Part shown: piece after piece, positions 35,924-45,615 of the stretch
Layout: the number at the start of each line of letters is the position of its first letter
Position numbering within the stretch: the stretch's first letter is position 1
Source: Chamaea fasciata
Taxonomy: Eukaryota > Chordata > Aves > Passeriformes > Sylviidae
DNA: 64,000 nucleotides
Assembly (NCBI GenBank): GCA_029207755.1
Contig: JARCOQ010000088.1
Span: 124,001 to 188,000 of the forward strand
Direction: 5' to 3'
Notes under the pieces: model-generated
What the model saw: the letters and a program-made list of their open reading frames with translations, nothing else
The model's database searches: none
Told to the model about the DNA's origin: nothing
Position numbers and translations under genes: made by a program

Positions 35924-37097
35924 GCTTCCAGACACTTTGGGTTTTTCCTCTGACTCTGACTCCTGGAAAGGTTTGTGGAATCTCTTCTCAGGCCCTGAGG
36001 TTCCAGGGCTCAGCACCAAATGCATCACTGGGCTCATTAGGAGAAAGCAAGTCCTGACAAACCACGGCTGTGCCTTTATTTCCTTCTGGCCTGGTGCAGT
36101 TCCTTAGGAAGTCTTTTCTCCTAGAGTTATGGAGAAATAGTTCAAAGAGGAATCAACACTCTTCTTTTCAAAGGGGGTATTTTTCTCTTGAGAGCAGAGG
36201 TCATTGCAGCATTCAAGTGACTGATACTGATCCAGGGTCTCTCCTAAGGAAGTCTGGCCTGGTCAGAGGAGCTGTGCCTTGAGGTCTGATCCACTTTGGA
36301 CAACCATGCTCCACATTCCCTAACCCCATCCTGCCTCTCCTCACTCACCTGGGACCTGCTTTGCTCAGAGAACTGGGTTCACTCAGACAAAGAGAGGTTT
36401 TCTTCCTTTCTTAGCAATCAAAACCTCCTAAGTTCCAAACAATCTCCTCAATTTGTGGCAAGCCCAAGGTGTCACCAAGGAGGTTCCCCTTCCCCAAGGC
36501 AGAACCATGCAAGGAATGTTTTAGACACCAACGAAGATGTACGATAAACAAAAATTTAGAGTCGGCTGGAGGCAGAATTAGACCAACTCCTCAAGGACAG
36601 ACAAGCTTTGAACTCCTTGCAAGTCAAAGCTCCAGGTGGGTTGTTGGGAGGTGTGTGAGTGAGGCAAGAGTGAGGGCAAGGGAAATGCAGAGAGCCCTGG
36701 AAGTGCTTCTGTGCACACAGGCTGTGGGGAAGGGCGCTGCAGCCCAGGCCTGGGCCAGGAGGGAGGCTGGATCATCATCCCAAGCTGCCCGGGGCCATGG
36801 CAAGGGGCTGTGGCCACGGACACTGGCCTGAGCCCAGTGCCTGGGCCCCTTGCCCAGGGCTGGTGTCAGTGGCCAGAGCCAGAGGGGATCCCTTGCTGGG
36901 GGCTGTGCCACGGCCACCTGCCCTGTGCCGCGCCGGCTGCTCAGGCGCCGCGGAACCAGCAGCAAACGCCGCTGCCAGGGCCAAAGGCAGCTCAGCCAGG
37001 CAGAAAGGGGCAGTGCTGGGCACTGGTTCCATGGCAGCCCTCACTGGGACAGCACACCTGGGTCACCTGTCCCGGCAATTGCCACGGAAACCTGGCT

Positions 37098-37408
37098 CAT
37101 TGGGAATGCAATGGTGGACAAAGGTTTTAGGAGGGCCTGTCCCAATAGGACAAAGGGTGCTGGTTTTAAACTGAAGGAAGGGAGGTTCAGATGCGGAGAG
37201 ATAAGGAAGAAATTTCTGAGGATGAGGCTGGTGATCCACCAGGACAGGCTTTCCCAGAGAGCTGGTCAATGCCCCCTCCCTGGAAACATTCAGGTCCAGC
37301 TGGGACAGGGCTCTGAAAAACCTGATCCGGTGAAAGATGTCCCTGCTCATCGCAGGCGTTTGGATGAGATGAGCACTGCAGAGCTCTTCCCATCCCAACC
37401 ATTCCAGG
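37098..37408 (+). mobile_element. CR1 LINE 3' fragment, right arm
   Basis: This is the sense-orientation CR1 3' region: agtaggac-type start, ttaaactgaaggaaggg, aagaaatttctgaggatgagg, and cattcaggtccagctggg leading to catcccaaccattcca. It is the partner of 15525-15835. Confidence 0.6.
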
Positions 37409-38303
37409 ATTGCATGGGGAGAAGGGGCTGCTGGCTGGACTCCATCCACTCCCTTGACTCCTCCTTGTCTCTGCTGGAGCCCACATCCAGCAGCCAAAGC
37501 CAGCCCCTTCTCTGGCCTTTCCCCCCCTGCCCCAGGGGCTGCCAGAGCCAGGGAGGCACAGGTGACCTTGAGGCTTTGCAGGGCTCAGGCACAGCGGCTG
37601 TGCCAGAGTCAGGGCTGAGGTGTCACTCTGCGGGCTGGGGCAGAGCCCAGGCAGAAATGAGCCCTGAAGCAGCAGCTGTGCAGTGGGGGCCAGCAGGCCG
37701 GGCTGCCAAGGGAGGCTTCTGGCCATGGCCTGGAAGCAGCTGCTGCTGCCAAGGTGCCTTTGGTGCCTCAGGCTCTCCCTGGCACAGCTCCCAGCACGGC
37801 ACTCTGCACTTGTGCCCGAGCCCTTCGTTGTGTTGGCTTGGCCTGGGGCTTTTCCTGCAGCGGGACCTGCCCTGGTCATGGCACAGGAAAGGCAGTTCCT
37901 CATGGAGCAGGAGGCTCTGCCTGGAATGGGCTCAAACAAGTCCAACAAGGCCCTGTTTACTTCAAAATTGCTTCCTAGAGCACTATATTCTATATAATTG
38001 TTACAGCTCCTATACTGTGGAGTAAATAACTCTCTTTTTTCTATTTGCTCTGTTGTGTAAATAAATCTTTCTGTCTAATCCTGATCAGAATCAATCATAG
38101 CTGCATTTATGGAAATATATCTGGTATTGAATCGGTAATCCTGGGGGACAAATTGCATTGCAGTTCAATTCCACCTGTCCAGTCTTTTATACGTAAACCT
38201 TTGACAAAGTCTGGGACTAGGATTGGATCCAGCCACTCCCAGTCTCCTCTCTTAGATGGAATTTGAAAAGTCAGGCATCCTGGAGGGGTTTGAGGATCCA
38301 TGG

Positions 38304-39032
38304 TGTCTGTTGGGTGTCATTTCTCCACCTCATGACTCAGCAGGAGTTTCTCCAGTGAAGAAATGAAGCTTTTGCCTGAAGCTCCCACTCTGCCCATGAC
38401 AGGAAGCTGTCAGAGTCTGTCCAAGGATGTGATATGCCTCACGACTGTCTCCAATGATTGAGGACTGAGACCCCAGGCTCTGAAAGCAGCCCCTGGCCTG
38501 GCTGAGGTGGAACGCTTGCCAAGTCTCGGAGGACTGGTATGCATCTCCATGAGAGCGGAGTGCAAGAACAATGGAACTGGTCACAGTGGACTGAGCCAAG
38601 GCTGCCTGTCCAAACTGGTCTGTCCGTACTGGAGGTACGGTTTGCAGCTTGTTCCTGAGCACTCAGCCTTTACACAGCTGGTTCCCGCTTTGGCTCTGTG
38701 CCCCTTGCTTTGCTTCCCGCTTTGACCAACCTATAAAACCTCCGGAGACCCCCGCTCACTTTTGTGATCACCCCACTGGAGAAGATCGCGTCTATAGGCA
38801 TCGTTAGGCGTCGAAGACTCGACCCTCCACGTTCATAGCTATAATCCCCTTCCCCTCTTTCTCTCTCTTTCCTACTATTTTTTATTTCTCTCCCCACTAT
38901 GGCATTTGTTGGCACTAAATAAAGGTGCATTTTTGATGGAGTAAACTGAGTTGTTCCCTGCTGTGTCTTTTGCGCTCTGAGATCCCTAAAACAAACCATC
39001 AGGTTCCCTGCATATATTTGTGGACCCTGACA
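38304..39032 (+). repeat. 5' LTR of the ERV-L, right-arm copy
   Basis: It starts TGTCTGTTGG and ends GACCCTGACA (TG...CA). ctataaaacc at 38731-38740 is the likely TATA box, and AATAAA at 38918-38923 the polyadenylation signal. The start is inferred from the TG and could be off by some bases, since there is no second LTR to compare. Confidence 0.7.
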
Positions 39033-39459
39033 TGAAATGGGCGTCACGGTCAGGATCTTGATGGACAGAGGGGTTGCGGGTTTTGTATAGCTTGTAACAG
39101 GGGAAGGACCCTCGTCTCAGCCGCACCTAGCACGCCACTTGGGTGAGCGCTGTTAGAAAGCAAGGGGGGCCAGGGAAAATTCCCGCACACTGTACACACC
39201 CAGGTGTATAGCACTCCCTGTCATCAGGATTTCACAAAAGGATCTCATTGTGCAAAAGACGGGACTGTAGTTAGTTTTTGTGTGTTTTGGGCTGCTTGGT
39301 GTAGTTGAGGAGACAACTCTTTGGAACTAAGGTGAACCTCCCAGGCAGTTTTGGTCTCCTCGCCCATTCCAGGGAAGCAAAGGGAAACACAGTTTTAGCT
39401 GTGCCTTCGGTGTAACTTTAAGTGTACCTCCCTGAGAGTGGTTTTGGTCCCTGCACAAA

Positions 39460-41034
39460 ATGAGTGAAAAAGATAAGAATGCATTTTATGCTTTGCTAGC
39501 CAAACATGGTGCTAGACCTTCTCCAGACGGAGAAAGGTGGGCACAGAATAATTGGTTTAACTTTGAAAAGATTGTAGATAGAATATATTCTTTGCAACAT
39601 GATGCTAGATACAAACTGGGCAGAAATAAAACCATTCTTTGCTCAGTTTTGGGGGCCTGTCTTTCGGCAGCCATAGAAACCCGTTTTGAACGGGTAAGTG
39701 AAGAAAAAGCAGTCATAGAATCCCTGCAGAATTTGGTAGAAGCTTTGCAAAAACAATTAGAACAGGAAAGAAATCAGAATTATTTGCTGCAGATTTCTCT
39801 TGCAGAAGAGCGAAGCAAAAATTTAAAATCTGCAGATTTACCCACAGAAATAGAAGGAAAGGAGACATACAAAATGAAACAAATATACCCTCAGAAAGAA
39901 TTAGTACACATGCAAAATTGTGGGGAGCACTGTTATTCCAACTTGAGACCTCTCATTAAAACCGAATATAATTATATAAATGAAGAGGATCATGATCCCC
40001 ACATAACCACCAAAGAAATACCATACACAGCCACTGAATTAGCTAAATTAAAGAAAGAATACTCCCGCCTCTCTAGTGAATCGGAGATGGAGTATGTTTT
40101 CAGAGTTTCCCTCACAGGGGGCGACCAAATTAAATTAAGTGAACAGGAAGCAAGTGGCTACTGGGGACATGGAGTTTTCTTAACAACAGGAAACACACAT
40201 GCTCCATGCTCCCTGACACAGTGTGCAGCTCACTGGGCAGGGGGGTTAAACCCCCTAGAGACGGGCGACCCTCTGGCAAGAGTCGGCACCTCAGACCAAC
40301 TCCTAGAAAACATACACAAAGCTGCATGCTTGCAAATGATACAGGAAAGAAAATTAATCTCTGGCTATGAGTCGCCAATGCAACAGCCTGTCAAACCTGA
40401 GATTATGACCCCCTTCATTCGAGGTTTGCCAGAGTCTCTTAAACCAACAGCAATTTTTCTTCAAAAAACAATAGCATCTATCTCCTCGGTAGATAGACTT
40501 GAAAGATTTCTCGGACACACAAGAGATCAAACTGGTTCCACTGACTCCACTGACTCCTCACCTTTTACAACTCCTAGCACACAATCTAACAGCAGTTATA
40601 AACTTTGGACATGGAGTGAGGTAGCAGAGGAGTTAGTAAATTACAGTAGAAAATATGGACCAGTGAAGTACTCAGAGGACAAACCAGAAAAACCCAGAGG
40701 AGTCAGGCACATTGCTTCTCCTAATGAAAAACCAGAAAAGGGAAAACAAATTTCCAGACGGCAGCAGCTGTGGTTGCTAGGGCTGAAAAGGGGAGTTCCA
40801 CGAGAAGTAATGGATAAATTGCCGTATGATAAATTGGCTAAAATAATTTCCAATTGGCCCTGTCCCAAACCTATTGTGTGGGAATCATCCAACCAACAAC
40901 CCAGTGCACCTCCTCTTCCACAAGCCTTGGGCAACCAGCCACAACATTCCCCAACACAGGTTTTAAGCAATGAGACACAGCATGCTCTCTCCCCGCTTCA
41001 GGGAAGTGAAACACACCAACCTCCTTTAAACTAG
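39460..41034 (+). CDS. gag: ERV-L gag, intact 524-codon frame
   Basis: This is the structural polyprotein that would assemble virus-like particles. The start is the first ATG after the leader (acaaaATGAGTG). Residues about 75-123 form a clear coiled coil (repeated E/L/Q heptads around EALQKQLEQERNQ). Residues about 230-345 carry the capsid-like ERV-L blocks YWGHGVFLTT, AAHWAGGLNPLETGDPLAR, LLENIHKAACLQM and RGLPESLKPTA. The C-terminal third is Pro/Gln/Ser-rich and basic (KRGVPREVMDKL), with no CCHC zinc knuckle, as is usual in this class. The final codons TTA AAC TAG sit in a slippery sequence, so a fraction of ribosomes could enter pol. It is identical in translation to the left-arm copy; a third, truncated relative lies at 63734-64000. 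It may be a recent element or a retained gag; the sequence alone does not decide. Confidence 0.85.
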   Translation: MSEKDKNAFYALLAKHGARPSPDGERWAQNNWFNFEKIVDRIYSLQHDARYKLGRNKTILCSVLGACLSAAIETRFERVSEEKAVIESLQNLVEALQKQLEQERNQNYLLQISLAEERSKNLKSADLPTEIEGKETYKMKQIYPQKELVHMQNCGEHCYSNLRPLIKTEYNYINEEDHDPHITTKEIPYTATELAKLKKEYSRLSSESEMEYVFRVSLTGGDQIKLSEQEASGYWGHGVFLTTGNTHAPCSLTQCAAHWAGGLNPLETGDPLARVGTSDQLLENIHKAACLQMIQERKLISGYESPMQQPVKPEIMTPFIRGLPESLKPTAIFLQKTIASISSVDRLERFLGHTRDQTGSTDSTDSSPFTTPSTQSNSSYKLWTWSEVAEELVNYSRKYGPVKYSEDKPEKPRGVRHIASPNEKPEKGKQISRRQQLWLLGLKRGVPREVMDKLPYDKLAKIISNWPCPKPIVWESSNQQPSAPPLPQALGNQPQHSPTQVLSNETQHALSPLQGSETHQPPLN

Positions 41035-41070
41035 AAACTCCGTTTCTCGATAGTGAGCGAAGAAACGGAG
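41025..41070 (+). promoter_or_regulatory. -1 programmed ribosomal frameshift signal at gag-pol
   Basis: The heptamer TTTAAAC (41025-41031) is in the gag frame as T TTA AAC and is followed directly by the gag stop TAG (41032-41034). After a 6-base spacer comes a perfect 10 bp stem, CTCCGTTTCT (41038-41047) with AGAAACGGAG (41061-41070), around a 13-base loop. The -1 frame is open through this site and continues into protease-RT. X XXY YYZ heptamer, short spacer and hairpin are the known elements of retroviral frameshifting. Confidence 0.75.
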
Positions 41071-41075
41071 ACTGG

Positions 41076-42120
41076 ATGTTTTTGAGGAAGCTCACAAAGG
41101 ACCCGAGAACAGGGGACATATTGATTACAGCAATAGTTGGCCCCAAACAAATATTAATAACTTTTGTTGTGGACACAGGGGCCCAAATCAGTGCATTGAA
41201 AATCACACACGCCCAAAAGTGTGGGCTTGTTCCCAGCAAAAAACCATGTTGTGTTTTAAATGCCCTAGGAACTACAGAGTCTATGAGTATCGCTCTAGTA
41301 AAACTCACACTGCCCGGAGAAGACAACCCAATAGCTGTCCAAATGGTCATCGGAAACATTCCTGACAGTTTGTTAGGGATGGATATACTTGCTGGGAGAC
41401 AATGGGAAGACTCAGAAGGCTTTCTCTGGTCTTTCGGAGCTCCCAGCCTTAACATCAGGCTGCTACAAACAGCTCCTTCCCTACCGTTCAGCAAAATCCC
41501 TTCTGTGAAACAATATCCTTTACCCTCTGGTGCTAAAGATGGCATCAAGCCAGTCATTCAGGAATTGAAAGATCAAGGACTAATTGTTAACACTCACAGC
41601 CCTTTTAACTCACCAATCTGGCCAGTTAAAAAACCCAATGGAAAGTGGAGACTGACAGTTGATTACAGACGGCTTAATGCCAACACAGACCCTCTTACAG
41701 CAGCGGTCCCAAATACAGCTGAATTAATAATATCAATTCAGGAGAAAGCTCACTCTATTACGGCAACAATAGATGTTAAAGACATGTTTTTCATGATACC
41801 CATACAACAAGAAGATATGGACCGTTTTGCCTTTACATGGGAGGGACAGCAATATACCTTCACACGTCTACCCCAAGGGTAGCGACACTCCCCCACTTTA
41901 GCCCACCATGCTTTAGCCCAAGAATTAGAAGAACTATCTAAACCTGACACTGTAGCTGTTTACCAGTCCATAGATGATATTTTAGTGGGAGGGGAAGAAA
42001 AAGAAGTAGTGGAGGATGTTCAACAGAAAATAATTTCCCACTTAGAAAGCCTTGGTTTGCAGATCCCCTCAGAAAAATACAAAAACCTTCTCAAGAAGTG
42101 AAATTTTGAGGCATCTGGTG
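41076..42120 (+). pseudogene. pol: ERV-L protease and RT core, broken
   Basis: The frame is open from the frameshift site, and its first ATG is at 41076. The aspartic protease motif VVDTGAQ has its Asp at about residue 33, and LLGMDIL is the matching flap-side block. RT follows with PVKKPNGKWRL, VDYRRLN and motif A TIDVKDMFFMIPI. A TAG at 41880-41882 stops the frame right after RLPQG. The same frame then continues to the active site, which reads YQSIDDILVGG: the usual aromatic of YxDD is Ser. Further stops and a frame change come near 42098-42110, before the next open segment at 42131. The enzyme as encoded is not functional. The lesions are shared by both arms. Confidence 0.75.
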
Positions 42121-42130
42121 GAAAGGAGGT

Positions 42131-43453
42131 ATGACATGCATCCCACCAGACACCCTAACTTCTTTAGATCAAATCAAGATGCCTGAATCTAGAAAAGAAC
42201 TCCAACAAGCTCTAGGACTATTGGTATTTTGGAGAAAACACATTCCAGATTTTTCAATTATTGCCAGACCTCTTGATGATTTGTTGAGAAAGGGAGTAAA
42301 ATGGGACTGGAGCCCTTCTCAGGAAGAAGCATTACAATTGTTGATTTTTGAAGCCACAGCTCATCAGGCCCTAGGCCCTATCCACCCAGCAGATCCTTTT
42401 CAGGTAGAATGGGGATTTGCTACCTCAGGATTGTCAGTACATATATGGCAAAGGGGTCCTGAAGGCCCAATCAGACCTGTTAGCTTCTACTCCCGTGGCT
42501 TGAAAGATGCTGAAAAAAGATTTACAACTTGGGAGAAAGGCTTATTTGTTGTTACCCAAGCTCTCATAGAAGTAGAAAAGATCACAAGAAAACAACCAAT
42601 TGTGTTGAGAGGTCCCTTTAGAGTCATTAAAACAGTGATCACAGGGACTCCACCTCCTGAAGGGGTAGCACAACGAGCCTCAGTAAGGAAATGGTATGCA
42701 CAAATAGAGCATTCTAATAACATCTTTTCAATTACTGAAGGCGCTGTGAAAAATTTACCAATACAAGACACAGAGAATCTGAACAGCAGCCAAGACAAAC
42801 CTGCCTCAGTTCTTAAAATAGCCCCTCCCTTCTCCCCTGAGCAAACAGCACATTCATGGTTTACTGATGCCTCAGCTAAGCGTGAAGGAAAAGTGTGGAA
42901 ATACAGAGCTGTAGCTTTGCACACTTCTTCTGGAGAGCGGATCATTACAGAAGGGGAAGGCAGTGCCCAAATTGGGGAACTTAGAGCTGTTTGGAGTGTT
43001 TTCCAGAGGGAGGCACAAAACACCTCTCTTGTCTGTATTTACACTGACTCCTATGCTGTATATAAGGGCTGCACTGAATGGCTGTCTTTCTGGCAACAGA
43101 ATGATTGGGAAGTTAACAGAATTCCAGTGTGGCAGAAAGAAAAGTGGCAAGAAATTTTACAAATTGCAAGTCAAGGGAATTTTGCTGTAGGGTGGGTAGC
43201 CTCTCACCAGACAGATGATAATCCAGCAGGAGAACGGAATAACAGAGCTGATGAATTAGCAAAATTAAGTCCTCTGAAAAAGGATGAAATCACTGAAGAT
43301 TGGGAGCACTTATTAGAATGGCTGCATGTAAAACGACAACACACAGGTACAAAAGATTTATACAAGGAAGCTCATGCCCGGGCTTGGCCCGTTACCAGAG
43401 AAATGTGTAACACCTGCATATTTCAGCCCGTGAGCAGCGTCGCAAACGGCTAG
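42131..43453 (+). pseudogene. pol: ERV-L RT connection, RNase H and integrase zinc finger
   Basis: This is a 440-codon open segment in a different frame from protease-RT. Residues 1-200 are the RT thumb and connection. RNase H runs from about 243 to 380, with its acidic set D245 (FTDAS), E283 (GELRAV), D306 (YTDSYAV) and D374 (NNRADELA) all present. The N-terminal integrase finger follows: H399, H404, C426 and C429. The frame is lost just after the finger (CNTCIF), where one base appears to be missing. That separates it from the integrase core. Confidence 0.75.
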
Positions 43454-44157
43454 AAAGACATCCTTTAGAGGATGACCCACTACACTTGAGGACAGGTAAA
43501 GGCTTATGGGATGCATGGCAGGTAGATTACATGGGTCCCTTTAAGCAATCAGGAGGTAAACATTTTGTGTTAGTGGGGGTTGAGATTACATCTGGATCAG
43601 TTCAGGCCGAGGCATTTAAAAGGGCTACAGGGGAAAACACTGTTAAAGCATTGCAGATATGGTTCGGGACTTTCCCAAAACCACAGGAAATTCAATCTGA
43701 TAATGGGTCACACTTTACTGCTAAAGTAGTACAGGAATGGGCAAAAGGTGAAGGGATAAAATGGACTTTTCACACTCCCTATTACCCTCAAGCTAACGGA
43801 ATTGTAGAAAGGACTAATGGTCTTTTAAGACGACTTCTGAAACCACAAGAGGGAGGCTGGGATGGCCGGTTGCATAAAGCTGTGCAAAGTGAAAATGAAA
43901 GATGGGGGGTGAATGGGTGCGCCAAAATTACTGCTTTTTGCCCAAATCCTCTGAGCTTAATCTCCTCACAAAGAGGACCAAATGATCCCGAAAATCCAGT
44001 TCATGACCCGGGACACCCTGTTTTGGTAGACCTCCCTACGGTGGGAGAAGTACCACTTGTGTTGAAAACTTCTCTGAATAAAGTTGCGTGGATAGCATCT
44101 GATGCCTTAGGAAAAGAACATCGGATAAATACCCGCTGGATAATTCCATCATTTTAA
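43453..44157 (+). pseudogene. pol: ERV-L integrase catalytic core
   Basis: This is open from about 43440 in the frame carrying QRRKRLERHPLE, through to TAA at 44155. Counting from the TTG at 43486, the catalytic triad is D14 (WQVDYMG), D72 (SDNGSHF) and E108 (GIVERTNG), the D,D-35-E spacing of retroviral integrases. The C-terminal part ends with AWIASDALG-type sequence. There is no dUTPase domain after integrase, which some ERV-L elements have. The core residues are intact, but the product would not be made from a normal pol because of the upstream breaks. Confidence 0.75.
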
Positions 44158-44570
44158 TGTTCTGCCCTTAGGTGGCAGATTTTTCTGTGTTTTGCTATTG
44201 CAGGAGAACTCCGAGGGGACACTTCAAGTGACATGAAAACAAAATAACCATGTTAACATTATTAATACTTCTCTGTATCCTGCCACACTCCCATGGCCAG
44301 GAGCCAGCTGAGTGGCCGTGGTCTGAAGACACTGTTAGATATACCAGTACTCAAGAATCACATCCCAGAAGTCGTCACCTGAACCTGGCAACCTCAGGGT
44401 ATCATGGGGGTCCACGTGAGTGGGGATGGGATAAGAATGAACGGGTTACAACTCTAAATGGTACAGTTGGTTTGGGGATATTTTTGTGGGCGGATGTTGG
44501 GATCGGGATTGTGTGGGGCTGGGTGGGTGGGATGTGGTTTGATAGTAAATCAAACTTGGAGAGTTCTTGA
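44158..44570 (+). pseudogene. env start with splice acceptor and signal peptide, truncated
   Basis: After pol, tttttctgtgttttgctattgcag (ending about 44204) is a good splice acceptor. A frame then starts at 44250 with MLTLLILLCILPHSHG, a typical hydrophobic signal peptide, and stays open for 106 codons. It has no recognisable surface or transmembrane-subunit motif, and ends near where GC-rich host sequence begins. A duplicated gatcacatggactg lies at the junction (44569-44600). I infer a retroviral envelope leader cut off by a rearrangement; the family link is weak. Confidence 0.4.
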
Positions 44571-44767
44571 TCACATGGACTGGGATCACATGGACTGCGA
44601 TTTCACAGGCTGGACCATCTGGATCAGAACCATAGAAACTGGGATCATCTGGACCGGGGTGGCGGCCTCGGAACGATGCGAACCGAGGCGGTCCCGCCCG
44701 GCCCAGGGCAACCTCCCCGTCCCTCCCAGTCCCGCCCGGGGGCGCGGCCAAAACTCCCCGCAGCGAA

Positions 44768-45313
44768 CGCGGCGGTCCCGGAGCGATCCTGGAGCCGATC
44801 CCGGAGCGATTCCGGGTCCGATCCCGGTCCCTGTTTCGGCCTCGGTCTCAGTCTCGGTCCCGGAGCGCTCCCGGTGCTGATTCCGGTCGCGGTGCCGATC
44901 TCGATCCCGGAGCGGTGCCAGTCTCGGTGCCAGTGCCGGTTCCACTTTCAGTCCTGGTCTCAGTCTCGGTGTCGGAGCGGTGCCGGTGCCGTTTTTGGTC
45001 CCGGAGTGCTCCCAGTGCCAATCGCAGTCCTGGTCCCGGAGCGGTGCCAGTCTCGGTGCTGGTTCCGGTGCCGGTCTCGGTCTCCATCCCGGAGCGCTCC
45101 CGGTCTGGGTTCTGGCCGCAGTCCTGGAGCAGTCCTGGTGCCGGTGCCGGTTCCGAAGCGCTCCCGGCGCCGGTCCCAGTGTCGGTGTCAGTCTTGGTTC
45201 CGGTACCCGTTCTGGTGCCGGTTTCGGTGTCGGTCCCACAGTGCGGGTCCCGGAGCGGTGCCGGTCTCGGTTCCGGTGTCGGTCTCGGTCTCGGTGCCGG
45301 AGATTTTAGGGTC
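44768..45313 (-). repeat. GC-rich six-base-type minisatellite, right arm
   Basis: This is the inverted partner of 7620-8165, in the ggtgccggtctcggt orientation. A few substitutions distinguish the arms. Confidence 0.8.
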
Positions 45314-45319
45314 TTTTGG

Positions 45320-45615
45320 GTGATTTTAAGCCAAACCGGGCCCTTTTAGGACCGCGCGTTCCCTTGACCCCGCCCATTCCCCCTCAAAATTCCCGCCGTT
45401 TCCTGGACCCCGCCCCTTTCCCCTCCCAGTTCCCGCCCTTTCTCTGACCCCGCCTCGTTCCATTCGTTCCCCGCCCTTTCATTGGCCACGCCCCTTTTCC
45501 CCGTGGGCCCCGCCCATCTGCTGGCGCGTTCCGTCCGGCGCATGCGCAGACGACCCAGAGGTGGCTCTCCCGGGCGCCGCCATCTTTGTTCCCGGTCCCC
45601 CGAGCCGGCTCCGGC
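45320..45615 (+). promoter_or_regulatory. CpG-island promoter of the RAB4B-like exon, right-arm copy
   Basis: This has repeated CCCCGCCC boxes, attggccacgcccc (CCAAT-type), gcgcatgcgc at about 45537-45546 and GCCGCCATCTT (YY1-type) at about 45574, ending just before exon 1. It is the partner of 7318-7613. A related but distinct promoter segment occurs at 47970-48110. Confidence 0.6.

Larger units (their letters stand above)
38304..44570 (+). mobile_element. Truncated ERV-L type provirus, right-arm copy
   Basis: The order is LTR, leader (39033-39459), gag, a -1 frameshift signal, protease-RT, RNase H, integrase and an env start. There is no 3' LTR. ERV-L affinity is judged from gag blocks (YWGHGVFLTT, HWAGGLNPLE, RGLPESLKPTA), the lack of a zinc knuckle and the pol layout. 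Gag is open, while pol has one nonsense codon and two frame changes. No confident tRNA match was found for a primer binding site after the LTR end (TGAAATGGGCGTCACGG). The 3' boundary lies between about 44570 and 44660. Confidence 0.85.

Noticed and set aside
39033..39060. Primer binding site after the LTR
   Set aside because: TGAAATGGGCGTCACGG does not match any tRNA 3' end I can recognise with confidence.
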